Shown here one piece after another: positions 49,181 through 59,300 of a stretch of 64,000 bases of DNA (positions are counted from its first letter, which is position 1; each line of letters starts with the position of its first letter). The stretch is from Symbiodinium sp. CCMP2592. Taxonomy: Eukaryota; Sar; Dinophyceae; Suessiales; Symbiodiniaceae. Location of the stretch: the NCBI GenBank assembly GCA_905221615.1, contig CAJNDT010001313.1:186001-250000 (forward strand), given 5' to 3'. The notes below the pieces were generated by a model that had not been told where the DNA came from, ran no database searches, and saw only the letters and a program-made list of their open reading frames with translations. Both the position numbers and the translations under genes were made by a program.

Positions 49181-49845
49181 AGCTTCTAACATTCAGGGCT
49201 TGAGAGTGTCTTCCCTATAAACATAAGGGGGTTCTTGCGGAGTGAGATATGGTTGGTCCAGAATTTCGTCTCCAGTGATTTCTTCATCTGGTATTCGGTG
49301 GCACTGTCGGGATTCAGGGTTTCGGGTTGATGTTGAGTCCTTGCAGTTTGCACAGGCGCTCCACTCCGCGGCTTGTTTGCGAATTCGAGTTTCGCCTGCA
49401 AATCTCCTATAAGCCTTTGTCTGTGGTCATAGGCCGAAGGCATTCAACGAAGGTGCTTTCAACAACCCTGCTGCAGAACCCGTTATGCAAAAACTACGGA
49501 ACCTTGCTTGCAGACCGTCTTCATTGAAGCAGAACCCTCTCAAAAACCTTCCAACACTTTCATTCGAAAAAAGCGCTGCAAGCCCGAAGCCCAAAACCCT
49601 GAAGCCAAAACCCCAGTATCCGAAACACATCCCTTGAAGTAACCCTGTAAGGACTCCTTCAAAGGAGCCGTATATAGAACCCTGATATCCGGAACATATC
49701 CCTTGTAGTAACCCTTTCGGGACCCCTTAAAGGACTCTTATAGAACCCTATACCCCCAAAATCCCAAGCCGGTCTTCAAACTCCCAGGCGCACGCGCGGA
49801 AGCAGCGAGCTCCCTGTCGGGAGCCCAACAGGGGGTCTCTGTCTC
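49181..49845. other. Unassigned stretch
   Basis: Overlapping frames on both strands at 49186-49630 without recognised domain. Short CCTTTAAAGGACTC words at about 49650-49745. Confidence 0.4.
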
Positions 49846-49952
49846 TACTATTTGCTTAAGAACCCCCAAAAAATAAAAAATATATTCCTTATGGGGGTAA
49901 TATAGGGATGATTATTTCTATTTTTTGGGGGGGTTTCTTAAGCAAATAGTAG
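49846..49952. repeat. Palindromic element family O
   Basis: CTACTATTTGCTTAAGAAACC-like arms (right arm GGTTTCTTAAGCAAATAGTAG), inner CCCCCAAAAAATA / TATTTTTTGGGGGG. Confidence 0.85.
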
Positions 49953-50430
49953 GTCTGGGTTCTTCCTACCGGGGCCATGGGTTCTTTTTAGGGCATTGGG
50001 TTTGGGGCTCTATGGCTCCATAATCATAAGGGTTACTGTAAGGATGCTATAGAGGTCACTAGGTCACCATAAGGGCTCCATGAACAGAACCCAGCTGTTG
50101 CAGGAGGCTTGGAAAAGTTGGGGTTTATACAGGTTTTGGAGTTTCCGTCATTTGGATTAAAAATGTTTGCTTAGAATTCTGCTTAGGGTATTTTTTGTGA
50201 ATTTGTGCAAGTTTTTCTGGCTCTTGCTTCAAGGTTTAAGGTGTGCAGGGTTTAGCAAGGTAAGGCTGAAGGGTGCAGACCAGAAGGGGCGACGTCTGCA
50301 GGCGCGAACCCGCTCGAGATGATGTCGTTCATGGAGGAGGACACTCGAAATCCAAGGTTGCCTTTTGAAGGGTCCAGGGCTTGGAAGTCCTAAACCCTAA
50401 ACCCTGGGGGGTGTATGAACCCTACTATGG
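49953..50430 (+). other. TTTAGGG-like stretch with one coding-like island
   Basis: At about 50283-50346 a frame reads ATSAGANPLEMMSFMEEDTR, possibly an exon. The remainder is low-information intron-like DNA. Confidence 0.3.
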
Positions 50431-50447
50431 ATCCCCTATAGACCCCT

Positions 50448-50615
50448 TTAAAAGGACCCCTTAAAGGAGCCCTACTCTACCTACTTATTTAAAGGACCCC
50501 TTAAAGGAACCCTATTCTAACTAATTATTTAAAGGACTTTTTGCAGGAACCCTATTCTAACTAGTTATTTACAGGACCCCTTAAAGCAACCCTATCCTAA
50601 TTATGAAGGCCCCTA
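50448..50615 (+). repeat. Tandem repeat, about four 40-bp units
   Basis: Units of TTATTTAAAGGACCCC-TTAAAGGAACCCTATTCTAACTAA, diverged by substitutions. It shares the CCTTAAAGG core word with the 42-bp satellite. Confidence 0.75.
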
Positions 50616-50724
50616 TAGGAGGCTTCGACGATCTATTTTGTAGGAATCCTGGGCCTTGGATCTTCGTCAAGAAATGCTGCAGCAAGGGCTCGAACCCCGA
50701 GTCACCTTCGGCCCCGAAAGTCCC

Positions 50725-50819
50725 ACCTTCACCCTGAAGAACCTACCTTCTTAAGGACTTATATAAGGAAATCATAATCGGGAACCCTAAAAAGGTAGGT
50801 TCTTCAGGGTTAAGGTAAG
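50725..50819. repeat. Palindromic element family H, copy 3
   Basis: CACCCTGAAGAACCTACCTT ... AAGGTAGGTTCTTCAGGGTT arms. Confidence 0.8.
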
Positions 50820-50930
50820 GTTTAGATGTTTAAGGTTTGCAATAGAACAGGGTTTAGGGTTTTGGGTTTTTCGGGTTTATATCCCGAAACCCTGATGAAA
50901 CCCTGAAGCCGTAAACCGCCAAACCGACGA

Positions 50931-50995
50931 AAGGAGATCGAGGAGCAAGTGCCGGTGGCAGCCGCTTTGGCAGCTTCCATTTTGGAGGAAATGTA
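50931..50995 (+). CDS. Coding-like island, possible exon
   Basis: Frame RKEIEEQVPVAAALAASILE then EMYP; starts shortly after family H copy 3 and ends before CCCGAAACCC-type DNA. Unassigned. Confidence 0.35.
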
Positions 50996-51387
50996 CCCGA
51001 AACCCGAAACCCGAGACCCTAAGCCCAAAGAGAGTTTTGTAGTTAGGGGGCCCGGGAACTTTGAACTCTTGAAGCAAACACAGCATTGAAACCCTAAACC
51101 CAAAAAACCCTAAATTAGCATGCACCCTGCTCCTGAATCCGAAGCCTCTTCTCACAAACCCTTGGGCAGCCCTGAGAGCCCTGAGCCTTAAACCTGAGTC
51201 TGGAAGTCTCTTCCCAGCGTCCTTTACAATCAAACAGGCTGGGCGCAGATCCTAAACCCTCAACTTCTAAACAACTCTAGGCCACAAACCCCGGCAGCCA
51301 AAATCGCGCGAAACCGCAAACCCCAAAGCCCAAAGCCGAAGCCCCAAAACGGCATAAGGCCCCAAAATTTGTCCACCCTCTCAAGGT

Positions 51388-51476
51388 TTTCCGGGTGCTG
51401 ATGATCAAGGTGGCAGGAAAGGCTGAGGAGCCGCCGAAAGCTGCCTTTGCGGGGGGCAAGATGCATCTGCGCTTCA
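51388..51476 (+). CDS. Coding-like island, possible exon
   Basis: Frame FRVLMIKVAGKAEEPPKAAF then AGGKMHLRFMLG. Unassigned; the minus-strand frames over it look like shadows. Confidence 0.35.
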
Positions 51477-52072
51477 TGTTGGGGTGTTCTGTGGGGTTTA
51501 GATTTGCTTTGTGGGCTTAGGGCTTACGGGGTTCAGGGCTTTTAGGGTTTATGGGGTCTAGGGTTTGTAGGATGCAGGGTTTATGCCTAGGGTTGATATC
51601 GGGCTTAAATCAGGGTTTGCAGCATTTTGGGCAATTTCTGGGGCTTAGGGTATTCTGGTTCCAAAAAGTGTGGTTATACAAACTATGCGGCATAGATGCT
51701 ACTGTTCGGGTTAAAGCGATTTGATGGGGTAGCCGTGCGATTTTTCTTGCCGTAGTTTAGTAAGTTAACTTCAGGGGCGTTGTATCATAGGTCTTAGGTG
51801 ATATAAGGTTGATTTGAGGTTGTCGCTTCCGCGGAGGTTTGAGTTCTCATCAAGTGAACACGGAAGAATAGTAGGTACCTCGATATGAAAACGACCCCTC
51901 AACAAATTAACTACAAAACAGAACTACGCACAAAAAACAAGGTTCCGTATATACTAAATACTAAGAGAACTACCAGGTCGGCTCTGTAGAGAAACCCCCG
52001 AAGCCCCATATCTGTAGTCTCTGTTGTACGTCTTTTATTCGGGCCAACCAACCTTAATGTTAGGATCCTATG

Positions 52073-52108
<36 letters not shown>

Positions 52109-52657
52109 AGCTTTTTAAAAACCGAAAGAAGGAATCCAGGAACTACAGAGCTTATTTTGAGCAGACTAGATAAAATTTGGTTGAACAGAAAGAAGGAACC
52201 ACAACGCAGAGTTCAGACTAGCTACAGCTTGTTTCGAACCTCTTCGCTGCCTAGGAAGCTAGGACCTGGAGTAGGCCCGTAATTATTCTTTTGTTGAGGG
52301 TTCCGGTTTCCTTACAAGCTCCTTTAGAGCCAAAAAGGGCAGTCTAGCAAGGCTTCGAAGCCGAAGCTCGAGCTTGAGACCAGTCGTGGTAATTCGTTTT
52401 CAGCCCTACGCCATACCTTCACCCCACCCAGAAAAGCTCAAATATTGAGGGTTAAGGTATCAATTTAAGTCTGAACCCAAGGCTCCAAAACTTGCCCCGA
52501 GCCCCAAACCCTAGAGTTACTGGGCCTTGGTCATTAGGGTTTAGGGTTTAGGGTTTAGGACCATTATAGGCACTCTAGATTAGAGTGCCTATGAAGGCCT
52601 TGGCCTACGGCACCAAGAAGCCCTTATGGAATCCTTCCAGAGCCCCTAAAGTAAAAG
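51477..52657. other. Non-coding stretch with half family E arm and (TA)n
   Basis: Family E left arm and centre at 52010-52073, broken by a (TA)n/(TGTA)n microsatellite at 52073-52110. TTTAGGG tract at 52536-52558. No supported gene. Confidence 0.5.
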
Positions 52658-52742
52658 CCAGAAAGTTGGAATATGATTATCCTAACCCTTCTATGGTAAA
52701 TTATAGGGTATCCTACCATGAAACCATATTCCAACTTTCTGG
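52658..52742. repeat. Palindromic element family G, copy 2
   Basis: Same 85-bp length and near-identical to 5952-6036. It is followed by a family B part (52745-52811) and an extra G right arm (52811-52847), so elements are stacked. Confidence 0.9.
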
Positions 52743-53041
52743 AGTTCCCTCTAAGTGACCCTAGTATAGTACCCTAAATAGTAGGATCCTTATTATAAGG
52801 ACCCCCAAATTCCCTGAAACCATATTCCAACTTTCTGGAGTTCCCTGTATGCCCTGATAGAGTATTTGATCGCAGCGCACCTGAGACCATTTGCGCCTAG
52901 ACTCGACGAAATCGGGGAAAACCCTTATAGAGACCTAGCGGTTTAGGGTTTGGGGGACTTTTAGATTTGAGGAGTTTGGGGGGTTTAGGAATTTAGGGGC
53001 TTACTTGGAGGTTCATGGGCAGTTGTAAGTAGTGTTATACC

Positions 53042-53133
53042 GAGGCCTACGCTCATCTGCACTATGTCCAATGGCCGGGAGATGGAACGCCTACCGCTCT
53101 CGGGCAGAGAACAGACAGGGAGGCAGTTAAGGG
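53042..53133 (+). CDS. Coding-like island between two different hairpin arms, possible exon
   Basis: Frame EAYAHLHYVQWPGDGTPTAL then GQRTDREA. It is flanked by a family F left arm (53002-53041) and a family E-type right arm (53146-53172). This is the arrangement expected if the repeats are introns or intron-derived. Unassigned domain. Confidence 0.4.
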
Positions 53134-53179
53134 GGAATGGACCCCAAAATGAACTACAATGCAGACTATATATGTGACT

Positions 53180-53650
53180 ATAGGAAGGGCTTATAGGGTT
53201 TATCTGGCTTAAGGGCTTAAGGTGTGGGGTTTTGGGGATGGGAATTGCGCTCCAGGGCTTCAGGGCCACTGTAAGGAATGCTCCATGCCTCACCATATGA
53301 ATTGATGGTAATAGGTCCAGGAGTTTGATTCTCTGGGGTTGTATTTTCGTTTCACTGCAGCCGTAATTGGGAATGCTGATTTCTTCTTGCGGCTGCAGCC
53401 CTGAGCACGATCAAGTACGCAAAGTGGGATTTCAGATTCTCCGGGCCCAAATGCTGGATTTTGTTCCAGCCGCAGGGTCCACGCCGCAACTCCATCCCTT
53501 TGAAGTTTCGAAAAGATTTGAAGTCCAAACCCGAGAAACACGCAAATCTTATGACCCGCAACTCTACAACCCTAAGCCCTGAAAAAGCTTATAACCCTGG
53601 AAGCCTCAAAAAGCTCTATAGAAGCCTTAATTAATGCAATATAACTCTTA
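53180..53650. other. Unassigned stretch
   Basis: Frames on both strands at 53290-53582 without recognisable domain. No repeat family member seen. Confidence 0.4.
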
Positions 53651-53902
53651 ACAAGATACTCTAGGAACCTGAGTAAGAAACCTTGGGTCTTAATCAGGTT
53701 CCTACATTGAAGGACATCCGTTTCGGGGCCCCTTATACTATAATCATAACAAGGGACCCCCCAAAATAGTATAGGTATCTATACATCCGAAACTCCCTAA
53801 GGGTCCAAAGTACTGTTATGGGGATACTTCCCCAAATCACAATAGTAATTCCTAATATAGAAACCCTACATTCTACTATATCGATACTTTGGACCCTTTG
53901 GG
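53651..53902. repeat. Stacked palindromic elements, families I, C-like and L (copy 2 at 53796)
   Basis: A family I hairpin (GGAACCTGAGTAAG...TTAATCAGGTTCC) to about 53712, then a C-like GGGGCCCCTTATACTATAATC arm, then a full L copy 53796-53902 (GGGTCCAAAG ... CTTTGGACCC). Confidence 0.75.
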
Positions 53903-53907
53903 ACTGC

Positions 53908-53993
53908 CGGAAGCGATGACGAGGATCTCCCAACGCTCGCTCCCACTGGGCCCGCAAACAACGGTGGGCCGAGAGCATCAGCAGGAGCCCGAT
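53908..53993 (+). CDS. Coding-like island, possible exon
   Basis: Starts right after family L copy 2; one frame reads TAGSDDEDLPTLAPTGPANN then GGPRASAGA. Acidic/Pro linker-like. Unassigned. Confidence 0.35.
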
Positions 53994-54058
53994 AAGTCTT
54001 CCCCATAAAGGGGATCCTTTAAGGGTTTAGGGTTTGAAGGGTTGAAGGGTTTAGGGTT

Positions 54059-54277
54059 TGCAAGTGCACAGGCCACTTGGTTCTTCCTGCTCATGTCTGG
54101 CATGCAGAACGCAGCGCAGGCACGTATCACAGCTTTTCGGATCAGAATCATAGAAGGGAACAGCGGAAAATAGCGCCGTTCGACCGCGCCATTCAATCTG
54201 CCTGTAACCTGCGATTCGTTGTGTCCGCTCACTGCTTGGGAACAGAAGCTACCACATCAGAGCTGCCATCACTTGCA
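54059..54277 (+). repeat. 5' LTR
   Basis: 219 bp with terminal inverted 8-mers TGCAAGTG/CACTTGCA and the retroviral TG...CA ends. I see no mismatch to the 3' LTR. No obvious TATA box; dinoflagellate promoters usually lack one. Confidence 0.95.
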
Positions 54278-54290
54278 TGGTAGCGGAGCC
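54278..54290 (+). other. Primer binding site, initiator-Met tRNA-like
   Basis: TGGTAGCGGAGCC begins directly after the 5' LTR. It is complementary to a tRNA 3' end of CTCCGCTACCA type, close to eukaryotic initiator Met tRNA, the usual copia primer. Confidence 0.8.
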
Positions 54291-54369
54291 CGGTCTTTGA
54301 GGACCGGGTTCCAGATCCAGGGACCTTGAACAACGCTTGGACCTGTGCTACCGGTCCGAGACTCCAAGG

Positions 54370-56271
54370 ATGGCAGCTGCATCTGTGTCACGTGGACGTG
54401 ACGGGATACCAGCATGGGACGGGACCCCGTCCAGTTTTGAGGAGTATTCTGAGCAGTGTTTGATCTATGAGCAGAGCACCCCGACATACAAGCGCTACTT
54501 GGTGGGACCCAAGCTGATTGGGGAGCTGTCTGGCGCAGCCAAGCGGCTGATAGCAGGCCAACCGGCCACCTGGCTATCCCATGATGAGGGAGTGAACACC
54601 CTGCTGCGTCACCTCAGGGCTTGCCTGGGACGTCCTCAGATTCCAGAACTGACAGAACATTTGAATCGCTACTTCCGCCAAGGACGGCGCAAGCCACAGG
54701 AGTCGATGAATGAGTACATCTCCAGGAAGTGCGAAGTGTATCTGAGGGCATGCCAGGCCATGCAGCGTGTGGCACCCTATCATAAGGACTCCGCCAAGGC
54801 CACCAACCAGGCCACGACGACTCCGCGGACCTGGTCTCAAGGTGGCTACGGGGGATATGCTGGGACAGGCTGGTCGTGGGGCGGCTACCCGGGCGGCTAC
54901 GGCTATCAGGACTGGCAGGATCACCAGGCCTGGAACACAGCGAGTCGCCGGAACAGCACGGACACCAATGCCTCCGATCGGGGAAGTGAGGCAGAGGCTC
55001 CCGCAGCCACACAGGCAGCGGCACCCGTGCCATCAGCGGCCACCACCAATACCGATGATGATGCCAGCGAACGCAGTGATCACAGCTGGCAGCAACGAGA
55101 GTGGTGGCACTGGCAATGGGCACCATCGTGGGGAAACAGCTCGCGCACAACCACTCAGGCAGCGGCTCTACCTGAGTTGCTGCCCGAGTTCATACAAGGG
55201 TGGTATCTTCTTCAAGATGCCGGGTTGACCCCGGCAGAACGGAACCTCATCCAGACCGCGGTGCAGAACGACTTCTTGCTGCAGCGAGTGGCGCAGGAAC
55301 TTCGTTCACAATTTCATGACATTGATCAGCACCGTCGGGACCACCGCCCGACAAGTTATCTCGGCACCGTGGACGAGGAGGATGAGCTTGAGGAGGAGGG
55401 CGCAGCGGACGATGGCTTCGCGGCTGAGGACCTGGACCCCGAGGACCTGGCGATGTGGACGGAGGCCGCGCAGGACATTGAGCAAGCCTGCGCAATCATT
55501 CAGAATGCAAGGCGTACGCTCAAGGAAGCGAGGGCCAAGCAATCGGCAGTACGCCTGGCCAGGAAATACTACAAGCCGGGAACCTACCAGAAGCCACGTG
55601 ACGACTCACAGATGATCTGTCTGAAGTGTGGAGTAAAAGGGCACCGGGCAGCGAACTGCACAGACAGTTCGAAGAGTGCCTCCTCAGGTGCGACCCAATC
55701 CGCACCGTTCGTATGCTTCTCCGATCAGGCACTCGCCACCGGCGAGACCGAGGAGCAGGCCCTGCTGAGCACGCGTGAAGCAGTGAAGAGTGGATACGCG
55801 GTGATTGATGGCGGTGCCACAAGAACCTTAGGAAGTGTAGCCGCGATCCAGAACGTGATGGATATCAATGCCCAGAAGTATGGGGAATCAAGGGTGCTAT
55901 CGGTGGACCTGGCAAACCAGCCAGTTTTCGGCTTTGGCAACTCAACGGAAAACCGTTGTGCAAGCACGGTGGAGCTGGGCATCAGCGCCGGCGATCGGGC
56001 CGGCCAGCTCACCATCCACGCCCTTGATCGTGGGGACAGCCCAATCCTGTTATCAGTGGCGTCATTGCGCTCTTTGGGCGCAATCATAGACTTCTCGGAG
56101 GACCTGGTTTGCTTCCGACATGTGGACCCAGGTCGTATCCTCTCCGTGGAGCGATCCACGACAGGCCACCAGCTGCTTCCCCTGACGGAGAACCTCTACA
56201 AGAATGCCAAGCCGACAAATCGTCCCGTGCCAAGTTTGGCAGAGTATGTACAGATCTCGAAAAACGAGTAG
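54370..56271 (+). CDS. Gag-protease polyprotein of the copia element
   Basis: 633 codons from ATG 54370 (strong context AGGATGG; an upstream in-frame TTG at 54337 is not preferred). The N-terminal gag region (WDGTPSSFEEYSEQCLIYEQ, then helical) is followed by a Gly/Trp-rich and acidic linker and a CCHC zinc knuckle CLKCGVKGHRAANC at about 55618-55660, which binds RNA in the particle. The aspartic protease comes next: active site V-I-D-G-G-A-T at about 55803, with a hydrophobic ILLSVASLRSLGAIIDF segment near the end. DGGA instead of the usual D-S/T-G-A is a variant. Ends TAG at 56269, in the same frame as the downstream pol frame. Confidence 0.85.
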   Translation: MAAASVSRGRDGIPAWDGTPSSFEEYSEQCLIYEQSTPTYKRYLVGPKLIGELSGAAKRLIAGQPATWLSHDEGVNTLLRHLRACLGRPQIPELTEHLNRYFRQGRRKPQESMNEYISRKCEVYLRACQAMQRVAPYHKDSAKATNQATTTPRTWSQGGYGGYAGTGWSWGGYPGGYGYQDWQDHQAWNTASRRNSTDTNASDRGSEAEAPAATQAAAPVPSAATTNTDDDASERSDHSWQQREWWHWQWAPSWGNSSRTTTQAAALPELLPEFIQGWYLLQDAGLTPAERNLIQTAVQNDFLLQRVAQELRSQFHDIDQHRRDHRPTSYLGTVDEEDELEEEGAADDGFAAEDLDPEDLAMWTEAAQDIEQACAIIQNARRTLKEARAKQSAVRLARKYYKPGTYQKPRDDSQMICLKCGVKGHRAANCTDSSKSASSGATQSAPFVCFSDQALATGETEEQALLSTREAVKSGYAVIDGGATRTLGSVAAIQNVMDINAQKYGESRVLSVDLANQPVFGFGNSTENRCASTVELGISAGDRAGQLTIHALDRGDSPILLSVASLRSLGAIIDFSEDLVCFRHVDPGRILSVERSTTGHQLLPLTENLYKNAKPTNRPVPSLAEYVQISKNE

Positions 56272-56316
56272 GGACAACGCGCTTCCGACTGTTCGCCTGG
56301 CGGGAAAGAAGCGACA

Positions 56317-59300
56317 ATGAGTTTTTCAGGCAGTGGGGGCGTTGCAAAGCAATGCCAACTGAATCCGAGAAGCATTTCCAGTCATGATGATTGTGTGATG
56401 AGTGAGGGTGATAATGATGAGGGTTGTAAATTAGATGACATGAGGAACCGTGGACTTGAGAGCCGCCGTCTCTCAAACGAGGGCCCATCGAACAAGTCAG
56501 CAGGAGCTCGGAGGCGTGTCTCGTTTCTCAGCTCACATCATGGCGATCCAGAAGATGAAGAAGGCCGAGCTGCAGAGCAAGCTCCGGGAGTTGGGCGAGG
56601 AACCGCCCATCAAGTGGACCAACAAAGAGCTGGCCCAACGGATCCTGGAGCTCGAGCCGTCTTTGGGGGAGAAGAAGGGCAAGCAGCGCACCGATCTCCA
56701 GGCGAAGATCAAGGATCTGGGAGTGGCAGCGCGCAAGAAGAGCACGCTGACCACGTTCTGCAAAGAGATCGGGGTGGACCTCAGTGTGAACCACAACATG
56801 TGGTCCATGGAACAGGCAGCCCTTCGCCGCCTGTACGACATCAGCACGCCTGCAGCCGACGATGTTGTGGGTTTCGGCCAGCACAGCGCCCTGCTGTACC
56901 GCGACATCCTGGTGCTCCACCCGACTTACAAGGATTGGGTGATGAAGACAGCGGCGAGCACAACCTCGACGTCGGACTATCGCCTCCTTCGCCTCGCGAC
57001 CTGGTTGGAGCAGCAGACCAACGAGGAGATCGAGCTGTACAAAAGCCAGGAGCAGCCCAAGAAGGCAGTTCCCAAGGCCAAGGGATACGCTGGCCCGGCA
57101 GCCAGTTCATCAACAGAGGTGCCGATGGAGCTCCTCCAGAGCATGATGCAATCCCTGCAGAGCCTACAGCAGGAGGTGATGGAGATGCGCGCAGAGCGGC
57201 CACGCAAGGAGGTGCGCGGCAAGAATGCGGAGACCAAGCCGATCGAGCCGGAGGGCGGAGCGAAGCCAACGTCGGGTTGAGGACGGGGCCAGCGGTCTCG
57301 GCCTGTGATGATGTATTAGCCTCAGAGCTTGGGCCGGGGACCGAGGAGACAGGTCAGTACCTCAGTAAGGAATCTGCCTCCCACTTAGAAAACAAGGCCT
57401 GGACCCTAGTTCCTCAGATCTTTCAGGACCTGGTTTCTCAGTCTCGGCCCATGCTCCTAGAAGTGACCGGCCCCACTGAGGGCCAGTTAGCACGTACAGT
57501 ACAAGACGAGATGGGACAGGCCAATGCGGCCATCCAGTGCGGAGACTGGAATGGTCATGATCTCAGCACGGACGCTGGAGTCCGCAGTCTTTTGGAAAAG
57601 ATTGCCACGCTACAGCCGCTACATGTCTGGTTGAACCCTCCTAGTGCAGCCTTCAGTCCCTACCAAAACGCGAACCAAAGAACGGAGGCCCAAACCGAGG
57701 AGTTACAACAAAAGAAGCAAACATGCATGCGTGCGTATGTTGGAAGCCAAATCGTCATGGACGCGTGTATACAAAGAGGCATACATGTGACATGGTGTAT
57801 GTATGAGCACTCCAATGCGTGGCGACTGCCCCTTTTGCAGAAGCTTAGCAACCGCCAAGGTGTTCATAGCTGCGTCACTAAGGGTTGTCGCATGAACCTC
57901 AGAGGGCCAGACGGCCACCAACTGTCCAGGAAGGGATGGAAGCTCCTTACGACGCACCAGCGGCTGGCCGAGCTGCTACACGCGCCCTGTGCGTGCCACA
58001 AGGGCTACCGACATGCTGCCGTGAGCACGGCCATCGGGGCTGGGGTTTTTACTTCGGAGTACTGTAAGAGGGTCGTTCAGGCTTTAGCGCAGGAGCATAA
58101 CTACGTGAGTTTGTTGAGTGAGCTGCAAGGGAAGCCGTCGCTGCCGGAAGAGTTTGGCGGGGGTTTGTTCTGCGTTTGTGATAGGAACGACAGAAACTGT
58201 CGAACGACGCCATGTCACATGTGTATGTGTCAGGCAACCTCAGAGGGACCCAGCGCAGAACTACAGGCCCAGGCTTCTAGTGAAGGAAAGCAGCCTCCAG
58301 AGATTCAAACAGGCCCCGAGAAGTGTAAAGAACGCATGGAACCCAAAACCAACGAGGACCCCGACGACGACACAGGAGACGACGACACCGCGTTGTATTG
58401 TCAAGCCGAACTGGAGCAAGCCGAAGCCTGTGCGGAACGGCTGCTTGAAGCGAGAGACTTTAGCTACAAGGGTTGTGAGGAGTTAGTGCGACACCTCCCA
58501 CAGCACAACACAGCCCAGAGGCCTATGGTAAAGGCTCCCGAGGACCCCAGGAAGCTCCGTGGCTACTTTACTTTCGGGCTGTACTCGTACGGTAGCTTTT
58601 CTGGTGTCACCCGCAACACGTACCGTATGGCGAAGTGTCACAAGTACTTTAGTCGTTTTCTCCAACAACAACTGCCCAGGGAACAAAAGTTTACGTCGTA
58701 TGTGATAAGCAGGAACATGCAGATGCCCTTCCATAAGGACAACCACAATGACGATGCCTACCCAAACTGCGTTCTAGGCCTAGGCAACTACACCGGAGGC
58801 CGACTGTGGGTAGAGCATCTAGGAACGGAACCGGTCACCAAACCTGTCAACAAGGTGACGCCAGATGGTCAAGAACGAATTGGCCAGTGCTGGAACACCA
58901 AGCACCAGATGGTGCACTTCCCACCCAAGGCCTGGCATGGGGCCGAAGTGTGGCAAGGAGAGCGGTTTGTGGTATCGTGCTATGTGAGCAGGGCACACCG
59001 GAGCATGAGCGAGCAGAGTCGACGTCAGCTTGTTCAGGGAGGGTTCAGGGTGCCACCTAGGATCCCGAGTAGGCCCCAGATCCTGGCCGCCAGTGAACAG
59101 CCCCTGAGCAAACAGGAGCGGGAGAGAGTGAAGAAACAACTGTATTTACTGCACGCTGCGACTGGTCATGGTAGCAACCGTAGCTTAATCGAGGCCCTCC
59201 GAAGGCGCAAGGTGCACCCCGAGGTTCTCGAATTGGCCCAGAGTTTCCAGTGCCCCGTGTGTCAAGAACGTAGGAAGGTCCAACCACGACACCTTGCCTC

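Noticed and set aside
54574-56159. Minus-strand frames opposite gag-protease
   Set aside because: Antisense shadows of a GC-rich coding region.
56317-57280. First 320 codons of the long pol frame as genuine pol protein
   Set aside because: The composition (Arg/Gly/Pro-rich, no domain) is that of a shadow of the SAP-like ORF, which is clearly coding in the neighbouring frame.
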